From: Mixophyes australis | Taxonomy: Eukaryota > Chordata > Amphibia > Anura > Limnodynastidae | Reading direction: 5' to 3' | Assembly: GCA_036250195.1 (NCBI GenBank) | Contig: JAVHZZ010000001.1 | Location: 381,469,907 to 381,533,906 of the forward strand | DNA: 64,000 bases | Shown: one piece after another, positions 20,995 to 32,884 of the stretch | How positions within the stretch are numbered: position 1 is the stretch's first letter | Layout: each line of letters opens with the position of its first letter | Program-made: the position numbers and the translations under genes | The notes under the pieces: model-generated | Told to the model about the DNA's origin: nothing | What the model saw: the letters and a program-made list of their open reading frames with translations, nothing else | Databases searched by the model: none

Positions 20995-21464
20995 AATATT
21001 TTGGCAATTTTTACCAGGATATGGATACAGATTGGATCTGGGGAACATAGGAGAGTCTTGTATCAAGGTTGACACCTAAGTAGTAAATTTGAGGGGTGAG
21101 AGTTATTATTGTATTGTCAACAGAAATATAGATGTCAGGAAAGCAGCTTTTGTAGACTGGTTCGAAGATTAATAGTTTAGTTTTTGAAAGATTGAGAGGT
21201 CATCAAAGATAAAATGTCAGAAAGATATTTAGATTGATATGGACAACACAGATTGAGAAAGATCCTGTGAGGATAGATACATTTCAGAGTCATCTGCATA
21301 GAGGTGATACTGAATTCTAAAATAAATTATATATAGAAAAAGAAGAGCAGAGGACCGATCCTTGTGGTACTCCAAATGATAGAGGAAGCAGAAGAGAGGT
21401 CCAACAAAAGAAACACTGAAGGAGAGGTTTGATAAGTATGATTAGAACCAGAAGAGGACATGAA
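20995..21464 (-). pseudogene. Old L2-like LINE copy C, RT core
   Basis: On the minus strand the frame shows SYLSNLSFSVS (21,440-21,400), FGVPQGSVL (about 21,380-21,345) and FQYHLYADDSE (about 21,315-21,280), the B and C blocks of a LINE polymerase with YADD still intact. Several frameshifts and stops follow. Orientation and order match the 3' part at 18.6-19.06 kb on the other side of the solo LTR. The element is much older than copies B and E. Confidence 0.7.
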
Positions 21465-21466
21465 GC

Positions 21467-21793
21467 TTGGTTGCTCTAAGAGCTGAGAGATGGGGTATTA
21501 ATCTGACTGGCCAAGGAGCAGAAAATACGGAGGTTCTTGTTGATATTCAATTGTTCCTGGACTTCTCCTCAGCCACTATCATCAAAAGGAGATCTTTCCA
21601 TGCTGTAACCATATTCCTGAGAAGCAACGATATCCCCTATCGCTGGCGGTTCCCAGTCAAGCTCATCATACAGAGGAATATTTCCACCCATATTGTTACT
21701 ACCCCTGATGAGGGTGCTCAACTTCTAAAAGGATGGGACATTGTCTGTGCATCTAGCACTTCTCAAACTAGTGCCCGCATTGCTACTGAGTGA
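21467..21793 (+). pseudogene. L1 ORF1 protein, C-terminal RNA-binding part
   Basis: The frame shows LDFSSATIIKRRSFHAVTIF, then NDIPYRWRFPVKLII, then THIVTTPDEGAQLLKGW. These match the C-terminal domain of L1 ORF1p, an RNA-binding chaperone: a D-(Y/F)-S start, the R-rich helix, the FP-x-KL strand and a final helix. It ends at 21,793. The N-terminal coiled-coil part is missing because of 5' truncation. Downstream ORF2 is in the same orientation. Confidence 0.7.
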
Positions 21794-22818
21794 TCAAAGT
21801 TGGGGCAGAACTGAATTGGAGGTCTTCGAGTTGCTATACTTTTTTTCTCTTTTTTAGGTGATCCATGGATCTGTGACTTTCGATTTGGTTTCTACTATCC
21901 TTGAGATTTTTCTTCTGCAACCCATGAAGTTTGCGTGCTGACTCTCAGGTACAGTTTGCTATATTTTGGAGCTTGCTCCCTCATGAGGGGTCGACACCAC
22001 TTTCCTCTTCTTTGGTTCCCAGACACAGACTCTTGCGGATGAACATTTCCCATGGCGCACCTAGATGTCTGCACTAAATTGCGTCTGACTCTGCCGGCCT
22101 CACCCTGCAGTCTCAAATGGCCAGAATCCTTCTGAGGTTCTCTTATGGTTTTCACTTTTCTCCCATGTACTGAATGGCTATAGATGTGCGTTTGGGGGAT
22201 TGTTTGGCTGAGAGCATGGTGGGCTCTGCGCATATTCTGTTTGTGATGCGTGTTCCGATCGTGTCCCCCTCGCTACTCGATCCAACCTAGGGTATATTAC
22301 AGGCCCCTTTCATATTTTATTGCACGTTTTAGCCGTCTCACAATTGCCACTATATGTTTTAAGGGCACTACGAAGTTATTTATACTGCTCTGTTTTCAAT
22401 GTTTTGTTATGCAATATTATGAATAGTTAAATCTCTGAGTCCCTCTGTAGGATGTTCGACCTATCCATCTTTTCTGAACAGGCAGACCCCCTGTGATTTC
22501 TTCAGGTTGCCTCCCCCTATTTTGATTTATTTTGCCTTACACTATGTACTTTTTGTCTTGGTGTTTCTTAGACATGGATGGGGCTTGCTCTCTATGCAAG
22601 AACCACGAGCCCAAATGTTACCTATTTTGCCGAATTCCCCCCTAGATGGTAAATACGGGTCTTAATTCCCCGGACAAGAGGCGGTTGGCAATTAATTTTT
22701 TCTTCAACCATAAAGTAGATGTGATGGCGCCCTTACTCTATACACGAATACTAGCAAACCTGAAGAAACTTCCATTTTTACTTATTGGTGCACTCTTAAG
22801 CCAGTCCTGTGAGGGACA

Positions 22819-23591
22819 GTGATACAGGAGGGTTCTAGACTGAAAAAGGCGAATGCCTTCCTTCAGCAGGAACTTGAATCTAAACTTTCAACACCGGAGG
22901 CTTGCAAAAAATCTTTTCCTTTGCCAGCACTGAAATTGAAGTTGGCCCAAGTTCGACAACAGCTTCAAAATCTTTTTTTGGCACGTACCCAGGCTGCACT
23001 TTCTCGTCTCCAACATAAATTCTACACCACAGGCAATAAGGCGGGCAGGATGCTGGCTAGGAAGCCTAGGGGCCAGCAGGCTATAAAAGGGATCCGACAT
23101 CTCTCTAATCCTGTAGGTTTAGAGATTTTGAATCCCCAAGACATAGTCAATCGATTTGTTAAGTATTATGAGGACCTCTACAACCTCAAAAATGACCCAG
23201 CCATTCCACAATTCACACCTACCCACATTCATGACTTCCTACACCAACTTAATCTTCCCTCCCTAGATGCCGATTCCTTGTAATCGCTTAATACCCCCTG
23301 AACTCCTCAAGAAGTTTTTGATGTGATAAAAGGCCACCCAAAATGCAAGGCTCCTTGCCCTGACGGGTTCATTAATGACTTCTATACTATCTTTAGGAAA
23401 GATATTGTTCCCATATTAGTTGAATTATATAATGAGCGCACTGACTGTGGTGGGTTCCCAGAGGAGATACGATGTGGTGATGGTCCCGAAACCAGGCAAG
23501 GACACAGCTGATTGCCGTAACTATAGGCCAATCGTACCTCTCAATACTGACTTAAAAATCTATGCCAAATTGATTTCCAAAAGGCTCAGTC

Positions 23592-23644
<53 letters not shown>

Positions 23645-24114
23645 CAAGTCTTATTGAAATTTTGTTTTACTGCAATATACTGAAGATGATCCTAGCACTT
23701 TATAGCGGTCAGTCCGCCAAAGTTTTTAGCAATAGTTTCCTCTCTGACAAATTTGCCATCTCTAATAGCACCAGGCGAGGTTGCCCCTTGTCCTCTCTCA
23801 TCTATATATTGGCCATTGGTCCTTTAGCGGAACACATATGCCGCCCCGTTGATTGCAATGGTTTCAGCATCCGGGGGACCGACCACAGTCCCTGTCTATT
23901 TGCGGACGACGTGCTTTGCTTTTTATCCAGTCTGGTGACCTCACTACTGGAACTACATAAAATTAGAACCGAATATAGCCAGGCGTCGTATTACAAGTTA
24001 AACGCTACAAAAACTGAAGCCCTCCCCCTTATCCTCCCACTAGACTCCTTGACCAACTTGAAGTGCCGCTTTACATATGGCTGGATACCTACCTGGTGTT
24101 ACACATCCCGGTGA
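22819..24114 (+). pseudogene. L1 ORF2 linker and reverse transcriptase, broken
   Basis: From 22,819 to 23,283 the frame is the endonuclease-RT linker (LARTQAALSRLQHKFYTTGN, then HLSNPVGLEI and YYEDLYN). After a stop, CKAPCPDGFINDFY (23,340-23,385) is the first RT block (usual KAPGPDG). A frameshift leads to VVMVPKPGKDTADCRNYRPI (about 23,470-23,530) and LKIYAKLISKRL. A TA run at 23,596-23,640 interrupts the frame. It resumes with RRGCPLSSLIYILAIGPLA (23,770-23,830) and the catalytic LFADDVLCF (about 23,900). FADD is intact, but at least three frame breaks make the protein dead. Confidence 0.8.
23596..23640. repeat. TA microsatellite inside the L1 RT
   Basis: About 22 TA units interrupt the RT coding region after LSPFI. 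Coding resumes on the far side in another frame, so it arose or expanded after the element died. Confidence 0.95.
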
Positions 24115-26026
24115 ACATCTTTGATGTGTTCAACATTAATTATCCGTTGTTGATTGCCCAGTTTACCAGCTTATCAACCACCTGGATAAGCTATAAGGTT
24201 TCCTGGCTGGGTAGGGTGGCCGCGTTCAAAATGATGTTGCTTCCTAAACTCATGTTTATTTTTAGAACTGCACCTGCTCCCAAAGAAGTATATGGATGCA
24301 CTTTATTCCCTTATGCTTAAATGCATCTGGAGGGGCAGGCCATCCTGACTGTTCTTTGCCTGAATGGTCCTGCCCAGGAGACAAGGCGGGCTTGCCCTAC
24401 CTAACCTGATAAAATACCAAGAGACATATATTACATCTCAGATCCGGGATTGGGCTCTTCCGACAAGCCCTTGGTTGACCTCGAGCACGCCCTTCACCCT
24501 CCCTCTCCCATTGCTGATCTGATTTGGCTCCCTGATTTCTTGAGATCTCATCCTTCACAGCCCCCCTCCTCTATTCGGGATGCACTTAGTGTATGGGATA
24601 GGACAGTTGGATCCTCCTCATATTTTGTACCCCCAACCAGAAATATCTCTGTTTCCAGTGTTTCTACATTTATACCTGACCTTGCCCTATCCTACTGGCT
24701 CTCTGAGAGCTTTCACTCCTTAGCACATTTATCTGGCTCTGAGGGCCTTTGCTCCTTCACGCAGTTGCAGGACAGGTTTGGCCTTCTTTCTAAAGACTTC
24801 TATAAGTACCTGCGGATGCGGCATTGAATCACTGACCTTCTCCGTAGAGTCTGCCCGCTGAATCCACCCCATCCCTGCTTTATTCTAAACTGACTAGAGG
24901 CAACAACAAAGGATGCATTACATTTTGGTACACTCACTTTACTACTCTCCCTGCTACGCATAAACACACCTCTCAAACAAAGTGGGAATCCGACCTTGAT
25001 GTACTTCTCTCCTCAACCCAATGGGACCTCATTTATAATAATTTATCCAAAATGTGAAAAATGTACTAACCTCCTAGAAATGTTTGGGAAGCTTTTATAT
25101 AGGAACTACCTAAGCCCATCCCACCTAAATAAGATATGGCCCTCTCAATGCAAATTTTACTGGCGCCAGAGCTGAGCTGTCAGTGATATCTTCCATGTGC
25201 TCTGGTCCTGCCCGGTAATCCATCCGCTGTGGTTTTAGACTAGCAGAAAAAGTCACAAAGGTGCAATTAACTCCATCCCCGTTCATCACCCTCCTCTATC
25301 TATATCCCAAACAACTTCCGAAACATCATAGATATGTGTGGGGCCATATCCTTATGGGTACCAGGGCAGCAATTGCACAACACTGGAAGCAAGCCTCCCC
25401 TTCCACCATTCATAAAAATAGCAGCTAAAATCCAGTTCAGCTACAGGATGGGGACATGTGATGTTCCTTACTCTATGGCGCCATCTTCACCCATAGTCAA
25501 AGGATGGCCTGGCATGTGTTCACCACTGACGGTGAGGGTTCTAAGATATTATGACCATCAGAATTGTCGGCCACTGACACTTTTGGCCCTCCCGACCAGC
25601 TTCTCCATGCTTCCCCACGTGACATGTAACAGTTTGATTCTAGTTTATTTACCTGCCTGAAGATTGCCTTTTGTATTATCTTTCATGTACTAAGGCCATT
25701 TCATATTTTGTTGTATTTTATGTTTTGTCTGCTCTCCCATATGTACCCCTCCCCACTCCCCTCATTTTTTCTGTATCCCTTTCCCTTATCATTTAAATAC
25801 CTTAATAATAAATAGTTCTGTTAAAAAAATATATCACTTAGTCAATTAGTAGGATTTCGAAGAAATTGTTCTTCTGATAATAAGTTTGCAAAACAAACAT
25901 CTACCTTGATTGATTTCTTTAAAGAAAAATATTATCCTGTAGATTTTTTTATATGATTACCTAAAGTTTGTATCTCAATTGAAAATACAAACTTTACTCC
26001 AAGGTAAAAAAAATGAAAAAAGACAT

Positions 26027-26333
26027 TGGGCTCCATTCATTAAGGAAAGTAAAGCAAAAAAAAGGAGTAACTTTTCACCTTGGCAAAACCATATTGCATT
26101 GGAGGGGGAGGTAAATTTAAAATGTGATGGCAGATTTATAGTTGGGATAGGGCATGTCCTACCTAGATCAACTTTAAGCTATCAAGTATTTGTGTGCTAC
26201 ATAAAAAAACAACCAGTATTTAACTTAGGTGCAAAATAATAAAATTATTTTCACCCTTTGCTTTGTAACACGGTTTTGTCCAGGAGAAAACCTACTCTTT
26301 TTTTGCCTTACTTTCCTTAATGAATCAGGCCCA
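26027..26333. mobile_element. MITE with 32-bp terminal inverted repeats, copy 2
   Basis: Same family as 12,008-12,323, in the opposite orientation. The left end is TGGGCTCCATTCATTAAGG and the complement of the right end is TGGGCCTGATTCATTAAGG. The interior shares GTGCAAAATAATAAAATTA and TTTGTCCAGGAGAAAA with copy 1 in reverse complement. It is 307 bp long and non-coding. Confidence 0.85.
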
Positions 26334-26689
26334 GGTTATATAGGTTTTATAGGTTTTAGTCGCTGATCCAGATGTTGATGATTGGTGGTAATTGGTCATG
26401 TGAATTTTAAAGTAGAACGGTTGGTCCCAAATAGATTGGGTTTGTAGAATAACGTAGTGATATTCAGAGCCAGACATGAAATGTGCACTGTACAGTACAG
26501 TTTTATATGTATAGTGATATCAGTGTGTCAGCCTCTGGTGTTTCAACTCAGGAACATATATCTGTAAAGACTGAAGATTCAGTGGGAGGCACCAAATCCA
26601 ATTACATGGAGTGAGTATCACTCCATTTAATTAAGCAACATGTTACTTCAACATTAGGAGTCAGGCGAACAGATGTTACATGAAGATAA

Positions 26690-26895
26690 TGGTATGTTCT
26701 CATTGTCAAGTATGGCAATTTTATTTCTCTACATTATGTATCAATTTGTCCCCACACCTCGCAGATTGTAGACTCATTTGGGAAGGGCAATATTTTCCAT
26801 CCATTTCATGTTATTATATGTTATTGATGTGTATTATGATTCCCTCAATCTGCAGATTTACATAGTATGTTCCGTAAATAAATAAAATAATATTA
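26690..26895 (+). repeat. L2-related 3' end relic
   Basis: GCAGATTGTAGACTCATTTG, then GGAAGGGC, and after about 100 bases TCCGTAAATAAATAAAATAA, look like the decayed 3' UTR and tail shared by L2 elements and their SINEs (compare AGATTGTACGCTCCTCTGAG and CAGGGCC in copy E). No coding part is seen. Confidence 0.45.
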
Positions 26896-27182
26896 GTCAT
26901 GGCAATACAAGTGTTGTAGATGGCTGGGAGAAGCACGAAGACCCTGCAATGCAATATTTATGTGACGTATGTACTGCAAACCATGTGTCTGTTTATGTAG
27001 GCAGTGGATGAAATTACAATATTTGCCTTGTAAACTGTTGGATTGATAAGTCCTGTGTTCCTACTTTCCTGACCCTAAAGCTCTAAGAGATTGCTCAGAC
27101 TGATTATGAAAAACAGGAATCATGTTGATTAATTCCCCAAGAATTCTCTTTGATATTTAGGATATAGTATGCATCTCCTTTC

Positions 27183-27867
27183 TGTTACGAGCCTCGGTGG
27201 TGCCCAGCCTCCGCAACTCTCTACTCACCTGCGTCCCGGCCGTCTCCATGATGACTGGGACATCACTTGATGTTTCTGTCCCGGCCGTCGCCTAGGCAAC
27301 GGCCGGGACGCTGTGTAGCTAGCGCTGCATCCCAGCATTAGGTTCAGCTGGGCGCATGCACAATTCTATTAAAATTTTAACTAGGCAGCCTCTGTGGCTG
27401 ATTACTCGGCTGGCGTCCCCTGCTACCATTGGCCAATGTCTGTATATTAGGCAGGGAGGGCTTAGCCTCCCTGACGGTTATAGTTCCAGTTTCTCTGTGT
27501 TAGCCTGCTCCTGTGCTTGAACCTGTGTTACTGTTTGGATTTTTCTGTGTATGACCCTTGGCTTTGTTTATTGGATTTTGATTCTTGCCTGTTGCCTTGA
27601 CCTTTGCTTTGTGACCCGGACCTCTTTTGATCGCTGCCAGCCCTGACTCCTTGCCTGACCTTGGCTTGTTTCCTGACCTCGCTTGTTTCTACTCCCCACT
27701 ACCCTGCGCTACTGTACATTCATACATCCTGTACTACCTTGAGTATAAGACCTGGGGGCATCCGAGTACCTGTGAGCATAACGAGCTCTACGGGAAAGGC
27801 GGCTACTATTGGTGAAGACCACTCCCTCTGGTTCTACGGATTTATGATAAGACCGTTAGCCGTAACA
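27183..27867 (+). mobile_element. Solo LTR 2, gypsy-like, 685 bp
   Basis: It starts TGTTACGAGCC and ends GTTAGCCGTAACA, with complementary TGTTACG/CGTAACA ends. Flanks are CTTTC (27178-27182) and CTTTT (27868-27872), a 5-bp duplication with one change. A TATA-like TGTATATTAGG lies at about 27,440, and C/T-rich sequence of U5 type follows. A strong GC palindrome sits at 27278-27309 (GTCCCGGCCGT facing ACGGCCGGGAC). There are no internal genes, hence a solo LTR. Confidence 0.82.
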
Positions 27868-28509
27868 CTTTTATGGTAAACTCTGTATTAATGGGAACCT
27901 GAAGTACATTTGGCTAGATGACCACAACTGTCCTCAAGAGGAAAGCCTGGGAAAGTGAAATATATTGATAACTGTCTGTTGGAATGTCGATTTTACATAC
28001 AGATTTAAAATTATGTATTTTACTTCTTAGCTACCCTTTAAGTATCTGACTTGAACTACCATGAGTGAATTATGGAGCATTCATAAAACTCAAGGATTCT
28101 TACTTAGGCACTTTTTTTCTAGTTAGAGTAAAAGATTTATATCACATTTGGATGACACAGTATAATTTATCTATTAAATGTAAAATCCTCTCCTGCCAGG
28201 TGGTGGCTCAAAATATTCTTGGTGAGGGAAAACTTACAGTATCTACACATAACCAGGAGGTGCCAGAAAAAAACCCAAGGGGAATTATTATATTATTAAT
28301 GTTTTCTTCACTATCTTCACATTATATCAGGTGAGGCCAGTTAAGAACTGCAACACTAAGCTAGGTACTTTTTATTTCACCACCCTAGTACAGTATCTGA
28401 AATAAAAGACCTAAGAGACCTAAAAGGCCTGCTGTGCTTAGCCATATTGGTGCCTTTGCGGCTTTGCTTCTGTTGTATGCTGTGCTTTTTCTTTCAAAGT
28501 GTTATTCCA

Positions 28510-29100
28510 TCACATTTCAGGTTGTTGTCTGGACTCCTTGATGGTGTGCATTGTAGGGCATTCTTTTGTATTTTGGGCTAGTAAAAATGCTTTTGCTCAT
28601 GATTTTTCTGTCTTCCTGGGGGCCTTGGGAATTTGGTGGTTGGGCATTAGATGAAAGCATTGGACTTCTATTAAGAACACTGTCTTGTTATCAAGCTCAG
28701 TTTGGGATTCCTGGAGTGCTAGTTTTCCATTTTGGTGGCAATGATTTGTGTAAGGTTACGGGTATGGACCTTATATCCATCACGTCTGATAATGCCTCTA
28801 TAGTAGCTTGGTTTGGACCGAAAATATTCCCACGAGGGTATGGAAAGGGGTTAACTAGTCCTACTTGCATTGATAAGTCTGTTCTAAGAGGAACTTAAAA
28901 CTTTTTTGAGGGGATGGTTGGACCAGTTGTGATGCACCATATGAATAAATTTGAGTGCGCTCACATGTATAGATCAGATGCCGTACATCTTATGGAGGAT
29001 GGGTTGGTTGTTTTTGTAGAGCAGCTTTGTCAGAGTCTTGTTTGGTTTGAAGGGTCACGGTGGTGGCAGGCTTCGGTTCTGTGGTTTGGAACCTAGCTTT
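28510..29100 (+). pseudogene. SGNH-hydrolase domain relic, probably from a Ngaro/DIRS-type retrotransposon
   Basis: Three forward frames together read CIVGHSFVFWA (about 28,550; block I with the usual Ser nucleophile in GHS), then VLVFHFGGNDL (about 28,720-28,755; the GGND block III), and later RSDAVHLMEDGL (about 28,975-29,010; block V D-x-x-H, usually DGVH). The motif order, including the conserved D and H, is that of SGNH hydrolases. Tyrosine-recombinase retrotransposons of the Ngaro group in fish and frogs are known to carry such a domain, so that is the likely source. The frameshifts and a stop after RGT at 28,898 show that it is broken. No recombinase or RT is found beside it. Confidence 0.6.
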
Positions 29101-29162
29101 GATGGAGAAGCAGGTGTCGAAGTCGTATAATTGGATGAACGAAAGTATATTGGTTAATATTG

Positions 29163-29227
29163 TTTTACCGTGTGATTGCGATCAGTATGCCACGTAACAC
29201 GTTGCATGTCGCGATCACACGGTAAAA
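29163..29227. repeat. Strong stem-loop, 20-bp arms
   Basis: TTTTACCGTGTGATTGCGA at 29163 faces TCGCGATCACACGGTAAAA ending at 29227, with a single C/T mismatch in the stem. It lies about 65 bases after the SGNH relic. It might mark the end of that element or the start of another. Confidence 0.8.
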
Positions 29228-30249
29228 TACGCACACACACACTCGCACTCTCACATTTAGCTATTTATATATTTCATATTATAATGGCTCCATTCCCCAG
29301 TGATTTATGAGCAGATGGTATTTAAGTTATAGTTATATATATTTTAAGGTTATATGTACACTTTAGTGATATTTAAGTTTCAGGTTGCAGGAACTATGTT
29401 ATGTTTAGTATCATTTTAATCTCCTTTTCATCAGCAGTTGTCCGGTTCATTCGCCGAAGGAATCGCACATTGCATACTCTAGTTAGCGATGTTAGGAATA
29501 AATGTTTAAAGTGATACAGACTGTAAAAGGCAAATAGTTGAAAGTGGATTCTTGGCGGGGAAAGTCGGAGCACATCCCCTGGAGAGATGACCCCCACCTT
29601 TGAATATTTTGGTTTAAACTGGCCTATGACCAGCAGTACACTAGACCTTCCTGAAGCCTGGACCAATAGAAGCAAGCCACATCATCTGCATTGTTTTCTC
29701 TGTAACACTGAGTGTAAATAATACAGCTTTGCTGGCACTGGCTTCAGTCACTCTCTGAGCACAGTATTCTGGAGTGAAGTACTGTAAGCTGGTACCAGCG
29801 GAGCGCAGTTAGCGCAGGCGAGCGCAGCAGTATGTATGTATCTTTGGTATCGGCTGTACTGTATTATAATTATGTATTGAACTGCTAACTTTTGCATCTG
29901 CTAAATAAGTCATTTTGTGCTTTGGAAACACAAATCACTTAGACAATGCTTATTGGAAAACAATAAAATAACTTTAATACAGGCCAATCAGCAGCCATAG
30001 ATGATGCATTCAGGTTCTGGTAACTCACTCTAAAGAAGGAGGGTCATGTTAGCAACACTCCCCCTTTGTTAAGTAATGTGGAACCACTCATGCCAGGAGG
30101 GGTCCAGCTACTGAGCCAAATGAGGTAGAGTGTGGACTCTACTGCCTAGAAGTGTCCAATTATGTTTTTTAATTTGGTTGCCATTATTTGGTGCAATAAT
30201 GGCTGATAGCTGATTGGTCGTGCTTTTTATTTGCCACCACTTTAATTGA
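29228..30249. other. Non-coding; possible LTR or promoter fragment at 29,640-29,940
   Basis: Around 29,660-29,830 are GGACCAATAGAAG (CCAAT-type), GTAAATAATACAGC (TATA-like), then CAGTCACTCTCTGAG and GCGGAGCGCAG, an arrangement like the U3-R part of an LTR. I find no TG/CA ends with a duplication, so this is a weak suggestion. The rest is AT-rich. Confidence 0.3.
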
Positions 30250-30451
30250 TTGTATGTTCTCCCTGTGTTTGTGTGTGTTCCCTCCGGGTTCTTCAGTTTC
30301 CTCCCACACCCCAAAAACATAATGATAGGTTAATTGGCTGCTGACAAAATTAACACTAGTGTGTGGAAGAGAATTTAGACTGCAAGCTTCAATGTGGCAG
30401 GGACTGATGTTAATTGGTGGCACTATATAAATTATTGTTGATGATTATGAT
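30250..30451 (+). repeat. tRNA-type SINE with L2 tail, 5'-truncated
   Basis: Same family as the 5.6-kb SINE, on the plus strand. It starts at TGTATGTTCTCCCTGTG and contains CCTCCGGGTTCTTCAGTTTC, TTAATTGGCTGCTGACAAAA, TTTAGACTGCAAGC and GGCAGGGACTGATG. It ends GGTGGCACTATATAAATTAT and a short TGATGATTATG tail. The tRNA head is missing. Confidence 0.85.
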
Positions 30452-30811
30452 TAAGTTAGATAACAGTTGCTAAGGGCAATGGGTGAGGTACAGTAAAATA
30501 TGAAATCAACCGCTAGCCAACTTATGAATTGCAATATACGTCAGGTGTACAAATTCATATACTTACACCTAACTGTAGTGAAGAGACACCAGGACTCAGG
30601 TACCTGCAAAAGCTATGTGTCCTAAGAAGTATATAGATGCTTCAAAAGTTGTATTACCCTGTTCATATACCATATAATGTAATGAAGTATCACATACAAA
30701 GAGAGAACAGTGTGTTGACAGTATTATTAATAAATGCAAAAATAGTATTTTTCATTTAAAATGTAATGAAAACACCCTGACATCTGTATTTACCAGATTA
30801 CAAATCAAATC

Positions 30812-31753
30812 AAATGCGGTACCACATTAACTACCTTATTGAGTCCATTATCTACCTCCACACACTACGGTGCATACACCGGATACTGAAGCTCTATTTT
30901 GCACACTTGACTCATAGACAGCGTTTGTACTGCAAGAGATATACCTCATCATCGGAATCCTCTTGTGCCGTCGCATTGTGGAGTGTCAATATTCCCGGGG
31001 AGGTGTTGTATTTGCTTGGAGTTGGGACGGACCACGCTGCCTGCGGCGAGTGGGATATATCACTCAAGCATGAGTGCATACTGCCGATGATTACAGCTGA
31101 CAGGCGGCCTGGATACCATACAAGCACTCCGGAGACACTGAATCTACCTTCTACGGAAGGATCTCACGGTATCTTTTGTATTTACACCGCTTAACATTAT
31201 TATACAGTCTGAGAACTGGATGGTTAATACTTTATTAACTCATTATTACAATATTATGTCATGAGGAGCGAGCAGTGGTCAAAAATTCTTTATGTGATAC
31301 TTTGAACATCCTACAGACTGGCAACTAACTCTGCTTTGGTATATTATTAGTTATTATTTGCTTTCATGAAACAAGAGTTCCATTTATTTAGTATTGAATA
31401 TACTGACATATTCTATTCTATTTGCCATGAGAATTATCTCAGATGTTCATTGGTTATAAGTAGAGGGAGCAACATCAGTGCACTAATACAGATATTCATC
31501 AATTTGATGTGATATGTTTATATTGTTTGTTGTATATTTGTTTTATGTTATATTAAATGAGATTGTTTATCATCACGTGGATTCAATTACTAATAGGTTG
31601 TCTTCATGGGCCGCTGATCCTGTGCTGATATTGTTTTTCATAATCTATTTATTCAGAATCCACAGGTTCTTATCAGCTGCGCTTTAGCGACCACATTTAG
31701 ACACAGTCCAGTAAGACTATAGCGAACAGCGCCGGACTAAATTTATTTTATAT
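30812..31753. mobile_element. 942-bp insertion with 12-bp target duplication, class unknown
   Basis: The exact 12-mer ACAAATCAAATC occurs at 30800-30811 and again at 31754-31765, bracketing a 942-bp segment. A duplication of this length suits target-primed insertion (LINE, SINE or PLE type), not a cut-and-paste transposon. The interior has a GC-richer block (30,830-31,190) and then AT-rich sequence, with no frame that I can assign. Its ending (AACAGCGCCGGACTAAATT) has the look of a PLE terminal repeat, but that is a guess. Confidence 0.65.
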
Positions 31754-31765
31754 ACAAATCAAATC

Positions 31766-32884
31766 TGAATCTTTTTCCATGCAGTTATCCAATTAGAAAC
31801 TACAAATATGAAATCCCAATAGATGGCAACAGCTTGACATAATATAGTAAAATCTCTTAAATATAGTACTATCAGCTGGAGGGGCCAATACACAAGTAGC
31901 TAATCAGAAGCAGCTAAAGAATGCTGCTGATGTCATCATCATCATGTATTTTTACACCAGGACTCAGGTACCTGCAAAAGATACGCGTCCTAAGAACAGC
32001 ATTTGGAGTTATACCCACGTTTCATTTGGTCACATCTCTAGGGGTTGTGTAAGGAGAAGCAAGTCTAACATATGCTAGATGTGGGACATTTTGATATGCA
32101 TGTCCAGTACAGAAATATGTTTATTATGGCAAAACATTGACCTATATTCAACTGTAAATGAGGCCCATAAGAAAAAGCTGATATAGAATTAACTAGTGTC
32201 TTTTAAATAGTACGAGTAGCTTAAAAATACTTGCAACTTGTTATTTTACTATATTTTGCTTTTTGTTGATGAGTGTAAATGCTACATTTCTTCCTATGAC
32301 TACTTGCCAATTATGAGGAAAAACATATGCTGTTAATCACACTATAACCCACTAGAAATGTTTGAACACTGACAGCAAACAGTAATGTTTCTACAAATAT
32401 GTTCATGTGCCTTTGTAAATTCTCTGAGGATATTGATTACTGGAGATTCTTTCAATTAAAAAAAATGAAACAGACATCAAATTAACTATGTATTTCACCA
32501 TCTGTGAATGATTCTTCACAACATTTCCCAAAAGATAAAAAAGAATCAACCTTTACAACATAGCCTGTTAGTGTTTTGCCACATTTTGATTTTTTTTCTT
32601 CTTTTGATAAACTGGAGTCATAGTATAAAGCAGTTTATGACTAGGACACTCTTTTACCCTTAAAGTAAATTTATTTTGGATGGACAAAGCAGAAGCACAA
32701 TGGTGATAATTAAGGGAGCATTAACATACATGCTAGCAATGTTTATTTTTCCTTTGCGTTGCTAAAAATACAGGTATTCAATATTTTTCTTTGTAAACCC
32801 GCCCTCCAAAGAGTTCCAAAACATGGAAAACTAATGATGCTTAGTGAGAATTTCATTCACACTGACATAATCAGGAAGGGCCTT
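31766..32884. other. No recognised gene
   Basis: A 42-45-bp word (ACACCAGGACTCAGGTACC, then TGCAAAAG) at 31,954 repeats the one at 30,586, outside the 942-bp insertion. Otherwise AT-rich and featureless. Confidence 0.45.

Larger units (their letters stand above)
21465..25835 (+). mobile_element. L1-clade LINE, decayed and internally deleted
   Basis: A plus-strand L1-like element (Tx1/L1 type of cold-blooded vertebrates). It starts inside ORF1 and ends after a C- and T-rich 3' UTR with AATAATAAATAG and a short A-rich tail near 25,830. Order seen: ORF1 C-terminal domain (21467-21793), inter-ORF region, the first part of the endonuclease (SLNSPDKRRLAINFF near 22,655-22,700), a large endonuclease deletion, the ORF2 linker (22819-23283), RT blocks (23323-24114) and the C-terminal region (24063-25660) in shifted frames. 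A TA microsatellite interrupts the RT. Many frameshifts show that it is inactive. Confidence 0.85.
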
